Shown here in pieces: positions 52,388 to 64,000 of a stretch of 64,000 nt of DNA. This DNA is from Mimachlamys varia. Lineage: Eukaryota > Mollusca > Bivalvia > Pectinida > Pectinidae. The position numbers were made by a program, and so were the translations under genes. The notes beneath the pieces are model-generated. The model was not told the origin of the DNA, searched no databases, and saw only the letters and a program-made list of their open reading frames with translations. The stretch is taken from assembly GCA_947623455.1 (NCBI GenBank), contig OX392530.1, positions 37,603,405 through 37,667,404 on the forward strand, read 5' to 3'. Positions within the stretch are counted from its first letter, which is position 1. Each line of letters begins with the position of its first letter.

Positions 52388-52610
52388 CCAGGGCCAAATT
52401 GTTAAAAAAGAGATTAGCTTAATCAGCGATAAGCGCAAATTTTCATTATTATGTTACTATAAAATGAAACCATAGATTAAGTTCCAACTTTATAGATATC
52501 ATATATCTAGTATTATTAATATACATGCAAAATTGACACAATTATCAAAGTTTGAAAAAATATTGTTAGATAGTGATTAAGCTAACCACCTTTTGAATAA
52601 CTGGGCCCCG
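52388..52610. mobile_element. MITE-like element with inverted ends
   Basis: The left end CCAGGGCCAAATTGTTAAAA with GATTAGCTTAATCA and the right end TGATTAAGCTAACCACCTTT with AATAACTGGGCCCCG are inverted copies of about 40 nt. 223 bp, non-coding. Confidence 0.65.
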
Positions 52611-53711
52611 ATAATACTATTATGTCATTTAATGCGATTCACTCGGGTCGATAATGAGATCTTCATGTCCGATTAAGTATATGAATTAGACATACGCCTT
52701 TATTTATTTTTATTGACAAGTTAGCTTTTCTATAGAACTTTTTATCAGCTAAAGAACGAGTTCAATACATCAATTATAATGCATAAGTCTCGATCTTAAA
52801 TGTAATTGTGTGTATTGTTAATGTATGGTTTTATATAAAGGTAAACAGGCGGATATTTGAGTCTTATAATAAATTGCTGTCATATTTGTTGATATTTTTA
52901 AGAAGAATTTACTGTGTTAAATAATATATACCCAATAGTTAATCAACTGTCATGTTCTATAACGGTTTAACTGTTGTACTTTGCCATGTGCGATATATAA
53001 TTATAGACATGCATGTATTGATAAATGTACCAATAGCAAATATTAATTGGTCATAAATATACATATTATTTATTACATATCTACATTTCTTTCTTCTGTT
53101 ATTTCATTTTGTTTGACGATGCACAGGGTTATCTCAAAACTGCATTGACTCGTCATTTTGTTTAATTTTTCCAGCTGGGTATTTTTAAAAAGTTTTATAA
53201 CCTCATTTTAAACATAAATAATAACAAATATTCAAATTTTTGAATTGTGTATTCAGAGAACTCAAAAGCTCTCAACGTCCGCCAATATGTACTACTTTTG
53301 AAGAAACCTGCTTAAAGGGGTAGTCATTCATGCTATTTCAAATCCCAGTTCTCATAATACTTGAAATGGAACTTGATTAAGTTTATTTTCGATCTAGGTA
53401 CTGTAGATATTTTTTTGCGTCTAATGGTTCATTTTCACAGAAATACTTAACAATCATCGATCAAACAAAAAGTTGAATACATCTGATTGTTTTATGGTAA
53501 AATTAATAGCAATGTGTACTACATAGTTAAAAACATCTTATTATGATTATACATTCTAAACTAACTACTGTGAATTCCTATTTTTCCATCGGTTTCAAGT
53601 TGTTACAAATGAAACATTGTACATTTACTACTTTATTTTTATACGAAGTATTTCTATGACTTAAAATGGTTACATACGTTTTTTATAGACATTTTTGTTC
53701 TAACTGTGATA

Positions 53712-54022
53712 GACTGATAATTCTACTATATTGATAATTCTACTATACTGATAATTCTACTATTATACTTAGCATCCTACATGTACTTTTCTACTGAAAA
53801 TTGTAGTATACTGATAATTCTACTATTATACCGATTATTCTACTATACTAGGGATTCTACTGTACTGACAATTCTACTATACTGATAATTCTACTATACT
53901 GTTAATTCTACTATACTGATAATTCTACTATACTGATAATTCTACAATACTGATAATTCTACTATGGGATAAGTCTACTATACTGATAATCTTACTATGA
54001 TACCGATAATTATATTATACTG
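53712..54022 (+). repeat. 17-bp satellite
   Basis: ACTGATAATTCTACTAT repeats with 17-bp period, regular at 53715-53760 and 53860-54000, broken between. Confidence 0.85.
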
Positions 54023-54486
54023 ATATACTGATGCTCTACCGCGAACTTTACAACACCCATAAGTATACCATAATGGTTGTTATGCAATACTGATAAATAC
54101 GCAATACAGATTAGTATACTGTACTGATAACTATAAAAAACTAATGATATACAAAACTTATAATTGTGCAACACGAATGATAATACAATGCTGCGCATGA
54201 TACAATTATATCTGTTACACAATACTGATAATGGTACTACAGTGATAAGTATATATAATTACACTTATAATAACTAAAATGTGATAACATATGTTTTGAG
54301 TGGAAGATATGTGTGTGTTAGAAAGAGGAGGATGAAAGGGTTGTTATACTATACATGTTTTACCGAAAACAACTTGTGCACCATTTGCATAAACCGCTTT
54401 GTGGATTTATGCATTTTTATTTTTCAACTGTTTTTTGTAATGTTACAACGCTAAAGACATTTGATTGGATAGTTTACTTAATTCAG

Positions 54487-54960
54487 ATATTGGGTGGTCG
54501 AGTAGTGCAGTGGAAAGCGAACTTGCCTTTCACCAAGGCGGTTTGACTGGTGAAATATTAGTTGAATTCAAAGTAAAGGCCTTTCCCAAAAGTATTGTTA
54601 TTCCCCTTGATAGGCCACAATTGTGGATACAAAATGGACATACGGGATGAGTATTTGTGATGATTTGGCGCCATGTGATAATCGGATGACGTAATCCCAT
54701 TTTGACATCATAATAGCATGGCGAAAATGTATTTGTTTCAAAAACACTTCCTAATGTAGTCATGATCGATCGGGTATCCTCGGGCCTTACCGACAAGCTT
54801 GGAAAATCAAAAAACGCATATATAGGATGTACAAATCGGAACAAATCGGGCCTATTTGGCAAGCTCGGAAAGAATACACGAAGTGTTGCGAATGAGTCAT
54901 GATATTGCAAACAAAGTAGATAACACTTTTGAGATAGGCCTATAATGCAATCGAGCACTT
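54487..54960 (+). mobile_element. tRNA-derived SINE / composite repeat, family 2
   Basis: It starts with GGTGGTCGAGTAGTGCAGTG and continues for about 450 bp. The long minus-strand frame across it (142 codons) has the look of repeat-derived translation and no known domain. 54022-54486 before it holds nothing I recognise. Confidence 0.5.
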
Positions 54961-55389
54961 TAATCGCTTTACAGTGTAAACCATCCGTGATATAAGAATG
55001 GTAAACATAATGATATCGACAACTTGATAAAACATACCAATAAGTTATTATCTGTTGTTTTCAAACTATGCACTGTGCCATACCCCGTTTGTTAATCCCG
55101 TCCGGAGGTTTTAGTCTAATTTTAGAATGTTATTTATATTTAAAAAGTGATCACATGTAAATGTTAACAGCATTACATGTATTTATTTATTTTATCTAGA
55201 CAATTGAAGAAAATAAACATGTATTCCATATCACTGTGTTTGTCTTGATACTTATCACTATGTACTAATATTCATTATAAACAATTTTTGAAAAGTTACA
55301 AAAATAATAGGGGAATATATGTATATAATACAAAAAGGGGATAAAATGCATGGGGAAAATAGACAATGTTCCTTTTCAAGTTACTTAAA

Positions 55390-55865
55390 ACTCAAAATTA
55401 CAATGGCTACAATATAGAATTAATCATTTTATTTTGACCACTAATTACTATGCATAGGTCTCACAAATAATCCCAATTGCAGCTTTTGTAATAGAGAAAG
55501 GGAGACAATTGTGCATATATTATGGGAATGCAATGAAGTCCAGAATTTCCTATCTAATTTTGAAATGCTGTTCAACGCCCTTACAGTGCCCTTCTCTCTT
55601 AAAAAAACTCTAATATTTGGTGTCTTGAATAACACTGGTGTTTACAATAGAATAGACAATGAAATAATTCTGCTGATGAAATTATATATATTCAAAACAT
55701 GATGTTTTCATAGTACTCTTTCTGTGATGGGTCTAATTAATTCAATAAAAGAAAATTGTGTTGTCCAAAAATATATTGCATATTATGGTAAAGGTGAATA
55801 CGGGGTGCAGAAATTTGTAAATGAATCGCAAAAATGGATAAAATTGATTGAAATTGCCTGATCCT
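55390..55865 (+). pseudogene. LINE open reading frame 2 C-terminal remnant
   Basis: LQYRINHFILTTN, then after a frame change CSFCNRERETIVHILWEC and NEVQNFLSNFEMLFNAL, then LIFGVLNN. The CxxC...ETxxHxxxEC pattern is the zinc-binding tail downstream of the reverse transcriptase in many non-LTR elements. Further frames reach KFVNESQKWI. Stops and frameshifts make it inactive. 55866-56899 after it holds T/C-rich DNA and no gene. Confidence 0.75.
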
Positions 55866-56899
55866 GTCATAACCTGATAAATCACACTATAGTAGCTTTG
55901 AATTATTATAATATCTTACACATTTGTATGATGTTTGACTTCCACAATATATACTGTTTTTTTTCTGTTTTCTGTTTTTTTTCTTTGTCTTCGTCGTCTG
56001 TCATAGTCGATGTCTCTCCTGTCATTCCACCTTTTTGTTTTTTCTAAAATTTCTTTCTTCTTTCCTGTTTTTTTTTCCCATTTCTTTTATTTCCAGGCTT
56101 TCTCTTTAAATCAAAGCAGTAGAAATCTTGACAACAACAATTACCTAGCAAATCAAATATCAGTGTGGTGTATTTATTTATAATGGATGAACATTGTTTT
56201 TATATGTTGTAGTAATGTAAATGCATACCAGGTTTGAATATTGATGTACAAAAGTGTTACATATTGTAGCACTGATAATGTATAGCAATGTATGAAGATT
56301 GGTATGCATAAGCGTTGTTACATATACTATAGTGTGTAGTGTTGAGAAATTCTAATCGATCATCAGTTACAATTGGTTCGTAATCAGATGCAATTAACCT
56401 GATGAATTTTTCGCTTCTCTTTATTTCAACAATTTGTTTACAAACATCAAAATGATGTATTAATAGTACGTGATATCAAAATACAATAAGAACTATAAAA
56501 ATTGAAAAATTAGTAACAAGGAAATTATTTTCTCTATTTTGAAAAAAATACTTTGTTCTATGTAAACACAGTTAAATCGATCATCAGAAATTACACATTG
56601 TAACTGATGATGGCATTGTAAGAAGGTCAATTACTGATTAATCAACTCTATCTGATCATCGTCCCATCACTAAAAGTACATACAAATCATTAATTTACAA
56701 GATATTATGTATAAGTGCAAAGCAAGTATGCATACTTTATCCAGTAATGTTGTTGTGGTATATGTTACACTGCAGTATTGGCAATGTAAATTATTATGAA
56801 ATTACCTGCCTGGTATATACTTTGGATTAACTTTGTATGTATGTAATTAAGACTATACTGTATTGAAAAAAAACCTGAAAAATAAAATGAATATAAAAA

Positions 56900-57195
56900 C
56901 AAAAACAAAAAGGTTAAGGTGTTCCGACAATCTACCACTAGCCAACCACCTCTGGGTTGCGAGTTCGAATCCAACGTGGGGCAGTTGCCAGGTACTGATT
57001 AGATTCAGATTCAGATTTATTTAATCCTTGTGCAAAAACACATCGGAGAGTAGACATACATATATGTATATTACAAATTCGTAGGTCGGTGTTTTTTTCT
57101 CCGGGTACACTGGCTTTCCTCCACCTCCAAAACATTGCACGTCCTTAAATGACCCTTGCTGTTAAAAGGACGTAAAGCAAAATAAACCAAACCAA
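56900..57195 (+). mobile_element. SINE-like repeat, family 1, inverted, with internal insertion
   Basis: Opposite orientation: TTAAGGTGTTCCGACAATCT, GTTGCGAGTTCGAATCCAAC, GTTGCCAGGTACTGATT, then about 80 bp of foreign sequence (57000-57080), then TCTCCGGGTACACTGGCTTT and CCACCTCCAAAACATTGCAC. Confidence 0.6.
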
Positions 57196-57615
57196 ATGTA
57201 TACAATAAAACATACAGTGTAACATATTTTGCAATAAGATAGTGTATGTTATATGTCTCGGTAGTTTATTGTATGTTTCAGATAGGTAGTTTATAATAAT
57301 ATGTTTCTGTAAGGTAATTTAAGATATAGTAAAATCATAATTCTTTCATATGATTATGCACATGCATGCAGTTAAATATTGATAAATGAATTTCGTCGAC
57401 AGTCAAATAATTCTGAAATAAGATAAAATACATGTAATGATGATCTGCCTTGATACGTATATAGAGGCAAACTTTGCCTGTTTCCAATGATATCTGAACT
57501 TAAACTAACTATTTTGAAGCATCCTTTAACAATTACACAAGAACCTCACCTGACATCTTTGACTCTTCTTGTTTCGTCATCAAGGTCACACTGAGCCTTC
57601 AATTTTGCTGTGGCA

Positions 57616-57880
57616 TGTTCTACTGGCGCAGAGAGCGCGAATGTTCTACTGGCACAGAGAGCGCGAATGTTCTACTGGCGCAGAGAGCGCGAATGTTCTA
57701 CTGGCGCAGAGAGCGCGAATGTTCTACTGGCGCAGAGAGCGCGAATGTTCTACTGTCGCAGAGAGCGCGAATGTTCTACTGGCGCAGAGAGCGCGAATGT
57801 TCTACTGGCGCAGAGAGCGCGAATGTTCTACTGGCGCAGAGAGCGCGAATGTTCTACTGGCGCAGAGAGCGCGAATGTTC
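57616..57880 (+). repeat. 26-bp minisatellite, ten units
   Basis: TGGCGCAGAGAGCGCGAATG plus TTCTAC, 26 bp, nearly perfect. It is GC-rich against AT-rich surroundings. Because 26 is not a multiple of three and no unit contains a stop, it is open in several frames. No flanking coding context supports a protein. 57196-57615 and 57881-58430 hold nothing recognised. Confidence 0.9.
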
Positions 57881-58429
57881 CTAACCCCTTACTATCGAGG
57901 ATTGTAGGATATATTCATGTTTCATCAGGGCTATGGATAATATGCGTTAAAGTATCAGGTAGAAGTTTGTTAGCATACATTTGTATGTACGTAAAACGTA
58001 TACAAGAGCCGGTATAGACAGTACACCATATTAACCTTGTTTGTGATATAGACATGTACATATATAAGTAACGCTAGTTAAGCATGCATTCAATCACAAC
58101 AATAAGGGATCGTTGTTGGTCTCGGTATCATATTGAACATTTGTGAATGAGCACTACATAGATTTGTTAGATTGCCAAATATATACAAATACATAAACGT
58201 GTATTGATATATCAAAAATGTCAATATGGTATTACATTTTAAACATTATGGTATACACAAAGTGTTTTCTGAAAGCCTACATTCACAGGTAGTTCAAAGA
58301 AACTTTTTTTGAAAACGGTGCCGGGTAAATATAGCTTATGTTACTACATAAACACATTATAGATAGCTAATGAAGTACATTACTTGTTTGTCCGCCACCA
58401 TAAATGTTCAAAAACATTGTTCCAGTTAA

Positions 58430-58800
58430 TTCAACTTAAAATAAACGATATTCCTGGTCACTATGACTAAATTAAAACCAAAATACTCTTGGGCATCGTA
58501 ACTCAAAATTAATAATGTTCCTAGTTGATATGACTCACAATAAACAATGTTCCTAGGTGATATGACTCACAATAAACAGTGTTCCTAGATTATTTCTCTT
58601 ACAATAAACGATGTTCTTAGTTGATATGACTCATAATAAACAGTGTTCCTAGTTCATATGATTCACAATAAATAAACAATGTCCCTAGTTAACATGACTC
58701 ACAATAAGTTAACAGTGTTACTATTTGACATGACTCACAATAAATTAACAGTGTTACTATTTGAAATGACTCACAATAAACTGTGTTCCTGTTGATTGTT
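58430..58800 (+). repeat. 32-bp minisatellite, short degenerate part
   Basis: About eleven units of the type TGACTCACAATAAACAGTGT with TCCTAGTTGATA. Older and more diverged than the main array after 59405. Confidence 0.8.
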
Positions 58801-58839
58801 CCTCACTATTATTAGTAAAACTGTTCCTCATGACTCATA

Positions 58840-58985
58840 TTGTGCAGTGTACGCACTCAGTGTAAACGTTCACAGTGAAAACAGCATAACTGCCAGCGCG
58901 AAAATTTCCACACCGCAAAGAGTTTGGAGGCTGACTAAGCGAAACATTTCGGGCGCGAAAATATTTGTTTTTTTTACAGTTGGTA
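58840..58985. mobile_element. Fragment of the 43007 MITE family
   Basis: GGAGGCTGACTAAGCGAAAC and GGCGCGAAAAT match the right part of the gene B intron 11 element. It lies between the short 32-bp array and the first IRF-like block. The 100-codon plus-strand frame over it is incidental. Confidence 0.5.
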
Positions 58986-59405
58986 AAATATCTGAACCAT
59001 TGGGATCTGTGGTGGTAGTGGTGTGTGTAAATATGTATGCATTACCTTTGACAAAATACCAGTACCCTGTTCTCATTGACACTTGGAGACTTTACTAGTT
59101 GTGGCCCTCTTGGAAATTATGAAATATATTTTTGTACAATATTTTTTTCAAATGCCAAATTCATCTCTTAATTTTTTTTCTATTTTCCTTTTGAGTTGTG
59201 AGATAAACGCCCCCCCCCCCTCAAGTAATCATTAGTCAAACGTCTGTTGATGCTATTTGTTTTATAATTGAAACTGAAAGCGAAAGTGAAAATTTCAAAT
59301 ATCGTGTATAGTGTTTTCTGGAATCGAAGCACCCTGCAATTCAAACGGGTTAGAAGGTTATTCTAAAAATATCTGAAAACTTTCCAATAACAGGGCTTCG
59401 GTAGT
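58965..59405 (+). repeat. Duplicated regulatory-like block, copy 1
   Basis: Shares with 62335-62900, in the same order: a GTGGTGG-rich tract, AACAAAATGCAGGTA-like sequence, the GAAANN run, GAAGGTTATTCT, GAAAACTTTCC and GGACTTCG-like sequence. By eye about 65-75 percent similar. It also carries a C homopolymer at 59211-59220. Confidence 0.7.
59270..59293 (+). promoter_or_regulatory. Four-step GAAANN run (IRF/ISRE-like), first copy
   Basis: Four GAAA cores follow one another at exact 6-nt steps (GAAACT, GAAAGC, GAAAGT, GAAAAT). The IRF-family consensus needs only two. It sits in a block repeated at 62335-62900 and directly before the main 32-bp array. No gene start follows this copy. Confidence 0.5.
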
Positions 59406-62245
59406 CATTGTGACTCACAATAAACACTATTCCTGGTCATTTTGATCCACCATAAACAATGTTCCTGGTCATTGTGACTCACAATAAACAATGTTCCTGG
59501 TCATTGTGACTCACAATAAACAATGTTCCTGGTCATTGTGACTCACAATAAACAATGTTCCTGGTCATTGTGACTCACAATAAACAATGTTCCTGGTCAT
59601 TGTGACTCACAATAAACAATGTTCCTTGTCACTGGGACTCACAATAAACAATGTTCCTGGTCACTGGGACTCACAATAAACAATGTTCCTGGTCATTGTG
59701 ACTCACAATAAACAATGTTCCTGGTCATTGTGACTCACAATAAACAATGTTCCTGGTCATAGTGACTCACAATAAACAATGTTCCTGGTCATTTTGATCC
59801 ACAATAAACAATGTTCCTGGTCATTGTGACTCACAATAAACAATGTTCCTGGTCATTGTGACTCACAATAAACAATGTTCCTGGTCATTGTGACTCACAA
59901 TAAACAATGTTCCTGGTCATTGTGACTCACAATAAACAATGTTCCTGGTCACTGGGACTCACAATAAGCAATGTTCTGGTCACTGGGACTCACAATAAAC
60001 AATGTTCCTGGTCATTTCGACCCACAATTAACATTTTTCATGGTCATTGTGACTCATAATTAACAATGTTCCTGGTCATTGTGACTCACAATAAACAATG
60101 TTCCTGGTCATTGTGACTCACAATAAACAATGTTCCTGGTCATTGTGACTCACAATGAACAATGTTCCTGGTCATTGTGACTCACAATAAACAATGTTCC
60201 TGGTCATTGTGACTCACAATAAACAATGTTCCTGGTCATTGTGACTCACAATAAACAATGTTGTTGGTCATTGTGACTCACAATTAACAATGTTCATGGT
60301 CAATGTGACTCATAATAAACAATGTTCATGGTCATTTTGACTCATAATTAACAATTTTCATGGTCATTGTGACTCACAATGAATAATGTTCCTGGTCATT
60401 GTGACTCACAATAAACAATGTTCATGGTCATTTTGACTCACAATAAGCAATGTTCCTGGTCATTGTGACTCACAATAAACAATGCTCCTGGTCATTGTGA
60501 CTCACAATAAACAATGTTCCTGGTCATTTTGACTCAGAATAAACAATGTTCCTGGTCATTTTGACTCACAATAAACAATGTTCCTGGTCATTGTGACTGA
60601 CAATGAACAATGTTCCTGGTCATTGTGACTCACAATAAACAATGTTCCTGGTCATTGTGACTCACAATAAACAATGTTCCTGGTCATTGTGACTCACAAT
60701 AAACAATGTTGTTGGTCATTGTGACTCACAATAAACAATGTTCCTGGTCATTGTGACTCACAATAAACAATGTTCATGGTCAATGTGACTCACAATTAAC
60801 AATCTTCATGGTCATTGCGATTCACAATAAACAATGATCCTGGTCATTGTGACTCACAATAAACAATGTTCCTGGTCATTGTGACTCACAATAAACAATG
60901 TTCTTGGTCATTGTGACTCATAATAAACAATGTTCATGGTCATTGTGACTCACAATAAACAATGTTCTTGGTCAATGTGACTCACAATAAACATTGTTCC
61001 TAGTCACTGTGACTCACAATGAACAATGTTTCTGGTCATTGTGACTCACAATAAACAATGTTCCTGGTCATTTTGACTCACAATAAACAATGTTCCTGGT
61101 CATTGCGACTCACAATAAACAATGTTCCTGGTCAATGTGACTCACAATGAACAATGTTTCTGGTCATTGTGACTCACAATTAACAATGTTCCTGGTCATT
61201 GTGACTCACAATTAACAATGTTCCTGGTCATTGTGACTCACAATGAACAATGTTCCTGGTCAATGTGACTCACAATTAACAATGTTCCTGGTCATTGTGA
61301 CTCACAATTAACAATGTTCCTGGTCATTGTGACTCACAATAAACAATGTTCCTGGTCATTGCGACTCACAATTAACAATGTTCCTGGTCATTGTGACTCA
61401 CAATAAACAATGTTCCTGGTCAATGTGACTCACAATAAACAATGTTCCTGGTCAATGTGACTCACAATAAACAATGTTCCTGGTCATTGTGACTCACTAT
61501 AAACAATGTTCCTGGTCATTTTGATCCACAATAAACAATGTTCCTGGTCATTGTGACTCACAATAAACAATGTTCCTGGTCAATGTGACTCACAATAAAC
61601 AATGTTCTTGGTCAATGTGACTCACAATAAACATTGTTCCTAGTCACTGTGACTCACAATAAACAATGTTCTTGGTCAATGTGACTCACAATAAACAATG
61701 TTCCTGGTCATTTTGACTCACAATAAACAATGTTCCTGGTCATTGCGACTCACAATAAACAATGTTCCTGGTCAATGTGACTCACAATTAACAATGTTCC
61801 TGGTCATTGTGACTCACAATTAACAATGTTCCTGGTCATTGTGACTCACAATTAACAATGTTCCTGGTCATTGTGACTCACAATGAACAATGTTCCTGGT
61901 CAATGTGACTCACAATTAACAATGTTCCTGGTCATTGTGACTCACAATTAACAATGTTCCTGGTCATTGTGACTCACAATAAACAATGTTCCTGGTCATT
62001 GTGACTCACAATTAACAATGTTCCTGGTCATTGTGACTCCCAATAAACAATGTTCCTGGTCAATGTGACTCACAATAAACAATGTTCCTGGTCAATGTGA
62101 CTCACAATAAACAATGTTCCTGGTCATTGTGACTCACTATAAACAATGTTCCTGGTCATTTTGATCCACAATAAACAATGTTCCTGGTCATTGTGACTCA
62201 CAATAAACAATGTTCCTGGTCATTTTGATTCACAATGAACGATGT
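59405..62245 (+). repeat. 32-bp minisatellite, main array of roughly 88 units
   Basis: Period 32 bp (GTTCCTGG at 59461 and 59493). Consensus GACTCACAATAAACAATG followed by TTCCTGGTCATTGT. Most units contain TGACTCA (AP-1 consensus), ATAAACA (forkhead core) and AACAATG (SOX-type). Variants such as GGTCAATGTG, AATTAACAA and TTTTGATCC recur in runs; 61000-61560 and 61660-62230 share the same variant order, so a block of about 18 units was duplicated. Confidence 0.95.
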
Positions 62246-62334
62246 TCCTTGACAATCTGACAGTTAAAGTAAACTGCGCTGCTGCGTAAGATAGTTTTTA
62301 CTTTAATTGTGCTCTAAACTCTTACACTTTACGA

Positions 62335-62900
62335 GGTCAAAGGTTACTATTAATATATCTGAAATACATGAATCCTTGGGTTGTGGTGGAGGTGGTGGCG
62401 GTAGTAGTAGTGGTGGTGTGTACATGCCTTTTAGGGTTTAACAAAATGCAGGTACATGTACTCAATGACATTAGATATTCAAAAAGTAAAATTATTCTTG
62501 AAGATTTTGCAATAATGAGAATATTCATGTATATATTCCATGTATAACTTTGCCGGTGACATTTTATTTTGTATATATTGTGATATGGACTTAGAGGCTT
62601 CTAGCCTGCGTCCATTATTTTTCCATTAAATCCATTAAATTCCATTAAATATATTTGTTTGCACGAATAGTTTTTCTTATATTCGCTTTGGAAGCTGATT
62701 TTAATTTTAAAACTAGACTTTAACATGTTTTGTTGTGTATGTTGACGTGGTATGTAATATCTTTTATAATAATTGAATCTAAAAGTGAAAGTGAAACTGC
62801 GGACTTCCTAGAAACGAATGCACTCTACGATACGTACCAGTTCGAAGGTTATTCTGAATATATATGAAACTTTCCAATGTCTGGACTTCGACAGTCAATT
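62335..62900 (+). repeat. Duplicated regulatory-like block, copy 2, upstream of gene C
   Basis: Second copy, containing the IRF-like run at 62775-62798. The order array-block-array-block shows that a module of minisatellite plus block was duplicated. 62901-63116 would be proximal promoter and 5' UTR of gene C. Confidence 0.7.
62775..62798 (+). promoter_or_regulatory. GAAANN run (IRF/ISRE-like) upstream of gene C
   Basis: AAAAGT, GAAAGT and GAAACT follow at 6-nt pitch, preceded by a degenerate GAATCT step. GAAAGTGAAACT is a perfect IRF-element match. The gene C ATG is about 320 bp downstream. GAAACTTTCC at 62866-62875 is shared with the first block and is weakly kappaB-like. No convincing TATA box is seen. 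Confidence 0.5.
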
Positions 62901-63116
62901 TTAGGATCTGACGTAACCTCAATGATTCATAACAAGGTGGTCTGAAGGAGTATGCTCATTGTATACTTGACACTGGTGCATATACATGTACCAAGTGGTG
63001 TAACATGATACCAATGAAAACGGATGTGTGCGTATGTATACGTGCACGGGGCTCCAGCACACAGACACGTTAATTGTTTTATGTTAACTGTAACTCATCC
63101 CTAAAGGAAGCACAGC

Positions 63117-63212
63117 ATGGGTACAGCATGGGGAAAGTCTGAGGAGGACAGCGGGAGTTCCGGTGTGGACGAGTCCTGGCTGGAGGACACGAATGTCCGA
63201 GAACCACAGCGG
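63117..63212 (+). CDS. Gene C: first coding exon of a third gene, partial
   Basis: An ATG in strong context (A at -3, G at +4) opens 32 codons rich in Ser, Glu and Asp (MGTAWGKSEEDSGSSGVDES) and ends in CGG|GTGAGT, a good splice donor, in phase 0. The upstream ATG at about 63081 is followed by a stop after seven codons, so 63117 is preferred. An acidic Ser-rich first exon ending in phase 0 resembles the first exons of genes A and B, and the gene lies in the same orientation downstream of an ISRE-like site. It may be a third family member, but no diagnostic domain is inside the window. The rest, 63213-64000, would be intron 1. Confidence 0.45.
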
Positions 63213-64000
63213 GTGAGTTTCATGCAGGACTACATCATAGCACAGGGGCACGCAACTACAAATTAATTTTTGTAAGAGGTTTCAGCCACAGGCTTCGATA
63301 TATTGCTTATGTTAGAGAGTGAATGTCAAACCGATTATAGTATCAAATTTTTATTTTGTTTATCGTCATACGATAAGTTTCAAACGATTGAATTTATGAA
63401 AAAATCAACAATATTAGAAGTTGCGTGCCCCTGTGATAAAAGCATTACTATGATACACATATACATGTTCCACCTATACCAAAGTGACTATAGTCTGATT
63501 GACACATCCTATCACTGTGAACTATTGTGTTACCGTCGATTAATACATCAATCAATCAATCGATCGATCGATCTATCTATAAATATTTTAATTTCAGTGT
63601 AACACATCTTGTAAAGATACCATATTTTGTACATGTACACTGTACATGCATTTGAAAATGCTTACCCATACTGGCTTGTGAAACACTCTATTTACCATAA
63701 GGGTGTGTGTGTGGGGGGGGGGGCAAGGGGTGCTGGCTGTGTCATAAGATCAGTGATTCTGCCTTGATACATACAATAACATATTTCAAATATTCAGATT
63801 GTCAGAGGTTATCACAAAATTTTCCTCACCATAATAAAATGATCCAACTTTCCTTCCGTATTTTGTGTGAAGCCGAAACAGGAAACACATTTTCATTTAC
63901 CCTTATCACAATTGTGTGTGTTGTCTTCTAAAGGGAGAAAACGTATATCTGCATGTGTGCTACAGATGTTACATTACATATTTGTACGGATATAGACATG
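63213..64000 (+). other. Presumed gene C intron 1, partial
   Basis: Contains a TCAATCGATCGATCTATC microsatellite at 63546-63578 and a G-rich run at 63700-63721. No second exon with clear coding character is seen before the window ends. Confidence 0.35.

Noticed and set aside
54487..54560. tRNA gene
   Set aside because: Box-A-like head only, no foldable cloverleaf or intact box B, and the same head recurs at 1660-1745. It is a SINE.
58796..59098. 100-codon plus-strand frame before the main array
   Set aside because: It covers a MITE fragment and the first regulatory-like block, with no recognisable domain.

Overview
This is animal nuclear DNA. The genes are interrupted by many introns with standard GT-AG junctions. 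The intergenic DNA is AT-rich and full of tRNA-derived SINE-like repeats, short inverted-repeat elements and long minisatellites. The repeat style and the gene content (tandem HELZ2-like RNB/helicase genes) suggest a mollusc, most likely a bivalve. That assignment is inference, because no marker gene is present.

Two complete head-to-tail paralogues dominate the window. Gene A (7530-21765) and gene B (32790-50203), both on the + strand, can each be assembled into 17 coding exons whose intron phases match one for one. The predicted proteins are 2255 and 2084 aa. Each has an N-terminal helical, TPR-like region built from small exons. A single giant exon of about 3.6-3.7 kb then carries OB/cold-shock-like folds and a complete RNB (RNase II/R) 3'-5' exoribonuclease domain with all four acidic catalytic residues. 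The C-terminus is a UPF1-like superfamily 1 helicase. This resembles vertebrate HELZ2, an interferon-inducible exoribonuclease, but without the zinc fingers and the first helicase. A first coding exon of a third + strand gene lies at 63117-63212 and its body runs off the window.

Layout. 1-7465: repeat-rich flank with a 50-bp minisatellite (3204-5960), ending in a promoter with an ISRE-like TTTCNNTTTC site and a TATA box. 7530-22470: gene A. 22470-25131: AT-rich, no feature seen. 25132-30625: a second copy of the first flank, nearly identical where it aligns, including the ISRE/TATA pair; it differs by a reverse-transcriptase remnant, an inserted element and a much shorter minisatellite. 30626-32789: mostly unassigned, one SINE-like element. 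32790-50450: gene B. 50450-58430: intergenic DNA with a LINE remnant, SINEs, an inverted-repeat element and 17-bp and 26-bp arrays. 58430-62900: a 32-bp minisatellite whose unit contains AP-1-, forkhead- and SOX-type words, interleaved with two copies of a block carrying a run of GAAANN steps (IRF/ISRE-like). 63117 on: start of the third gene.

The most unusual observations are these: (i) the flanks are nearly identical while the genes they precede are strongly diverged, and the duplication ends inside gene A's 5' UTR; (ii) a minisatellite in gene B's last intron was built from the 3' end of the coding exon plus its splice donor, giving dozens of decoy donors; (iii) gene B's helicase has changed residues in motif II (D to E) and motif V (D to V) while its RNB active site is intact; (iv) the duplicated ISRE-like/AP-1 array modules lie upstream of the third gene. 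How the genes act together is inference: they look like a cluster of inducible RNA-degrading helicase-nucleases, possibly antiviral.
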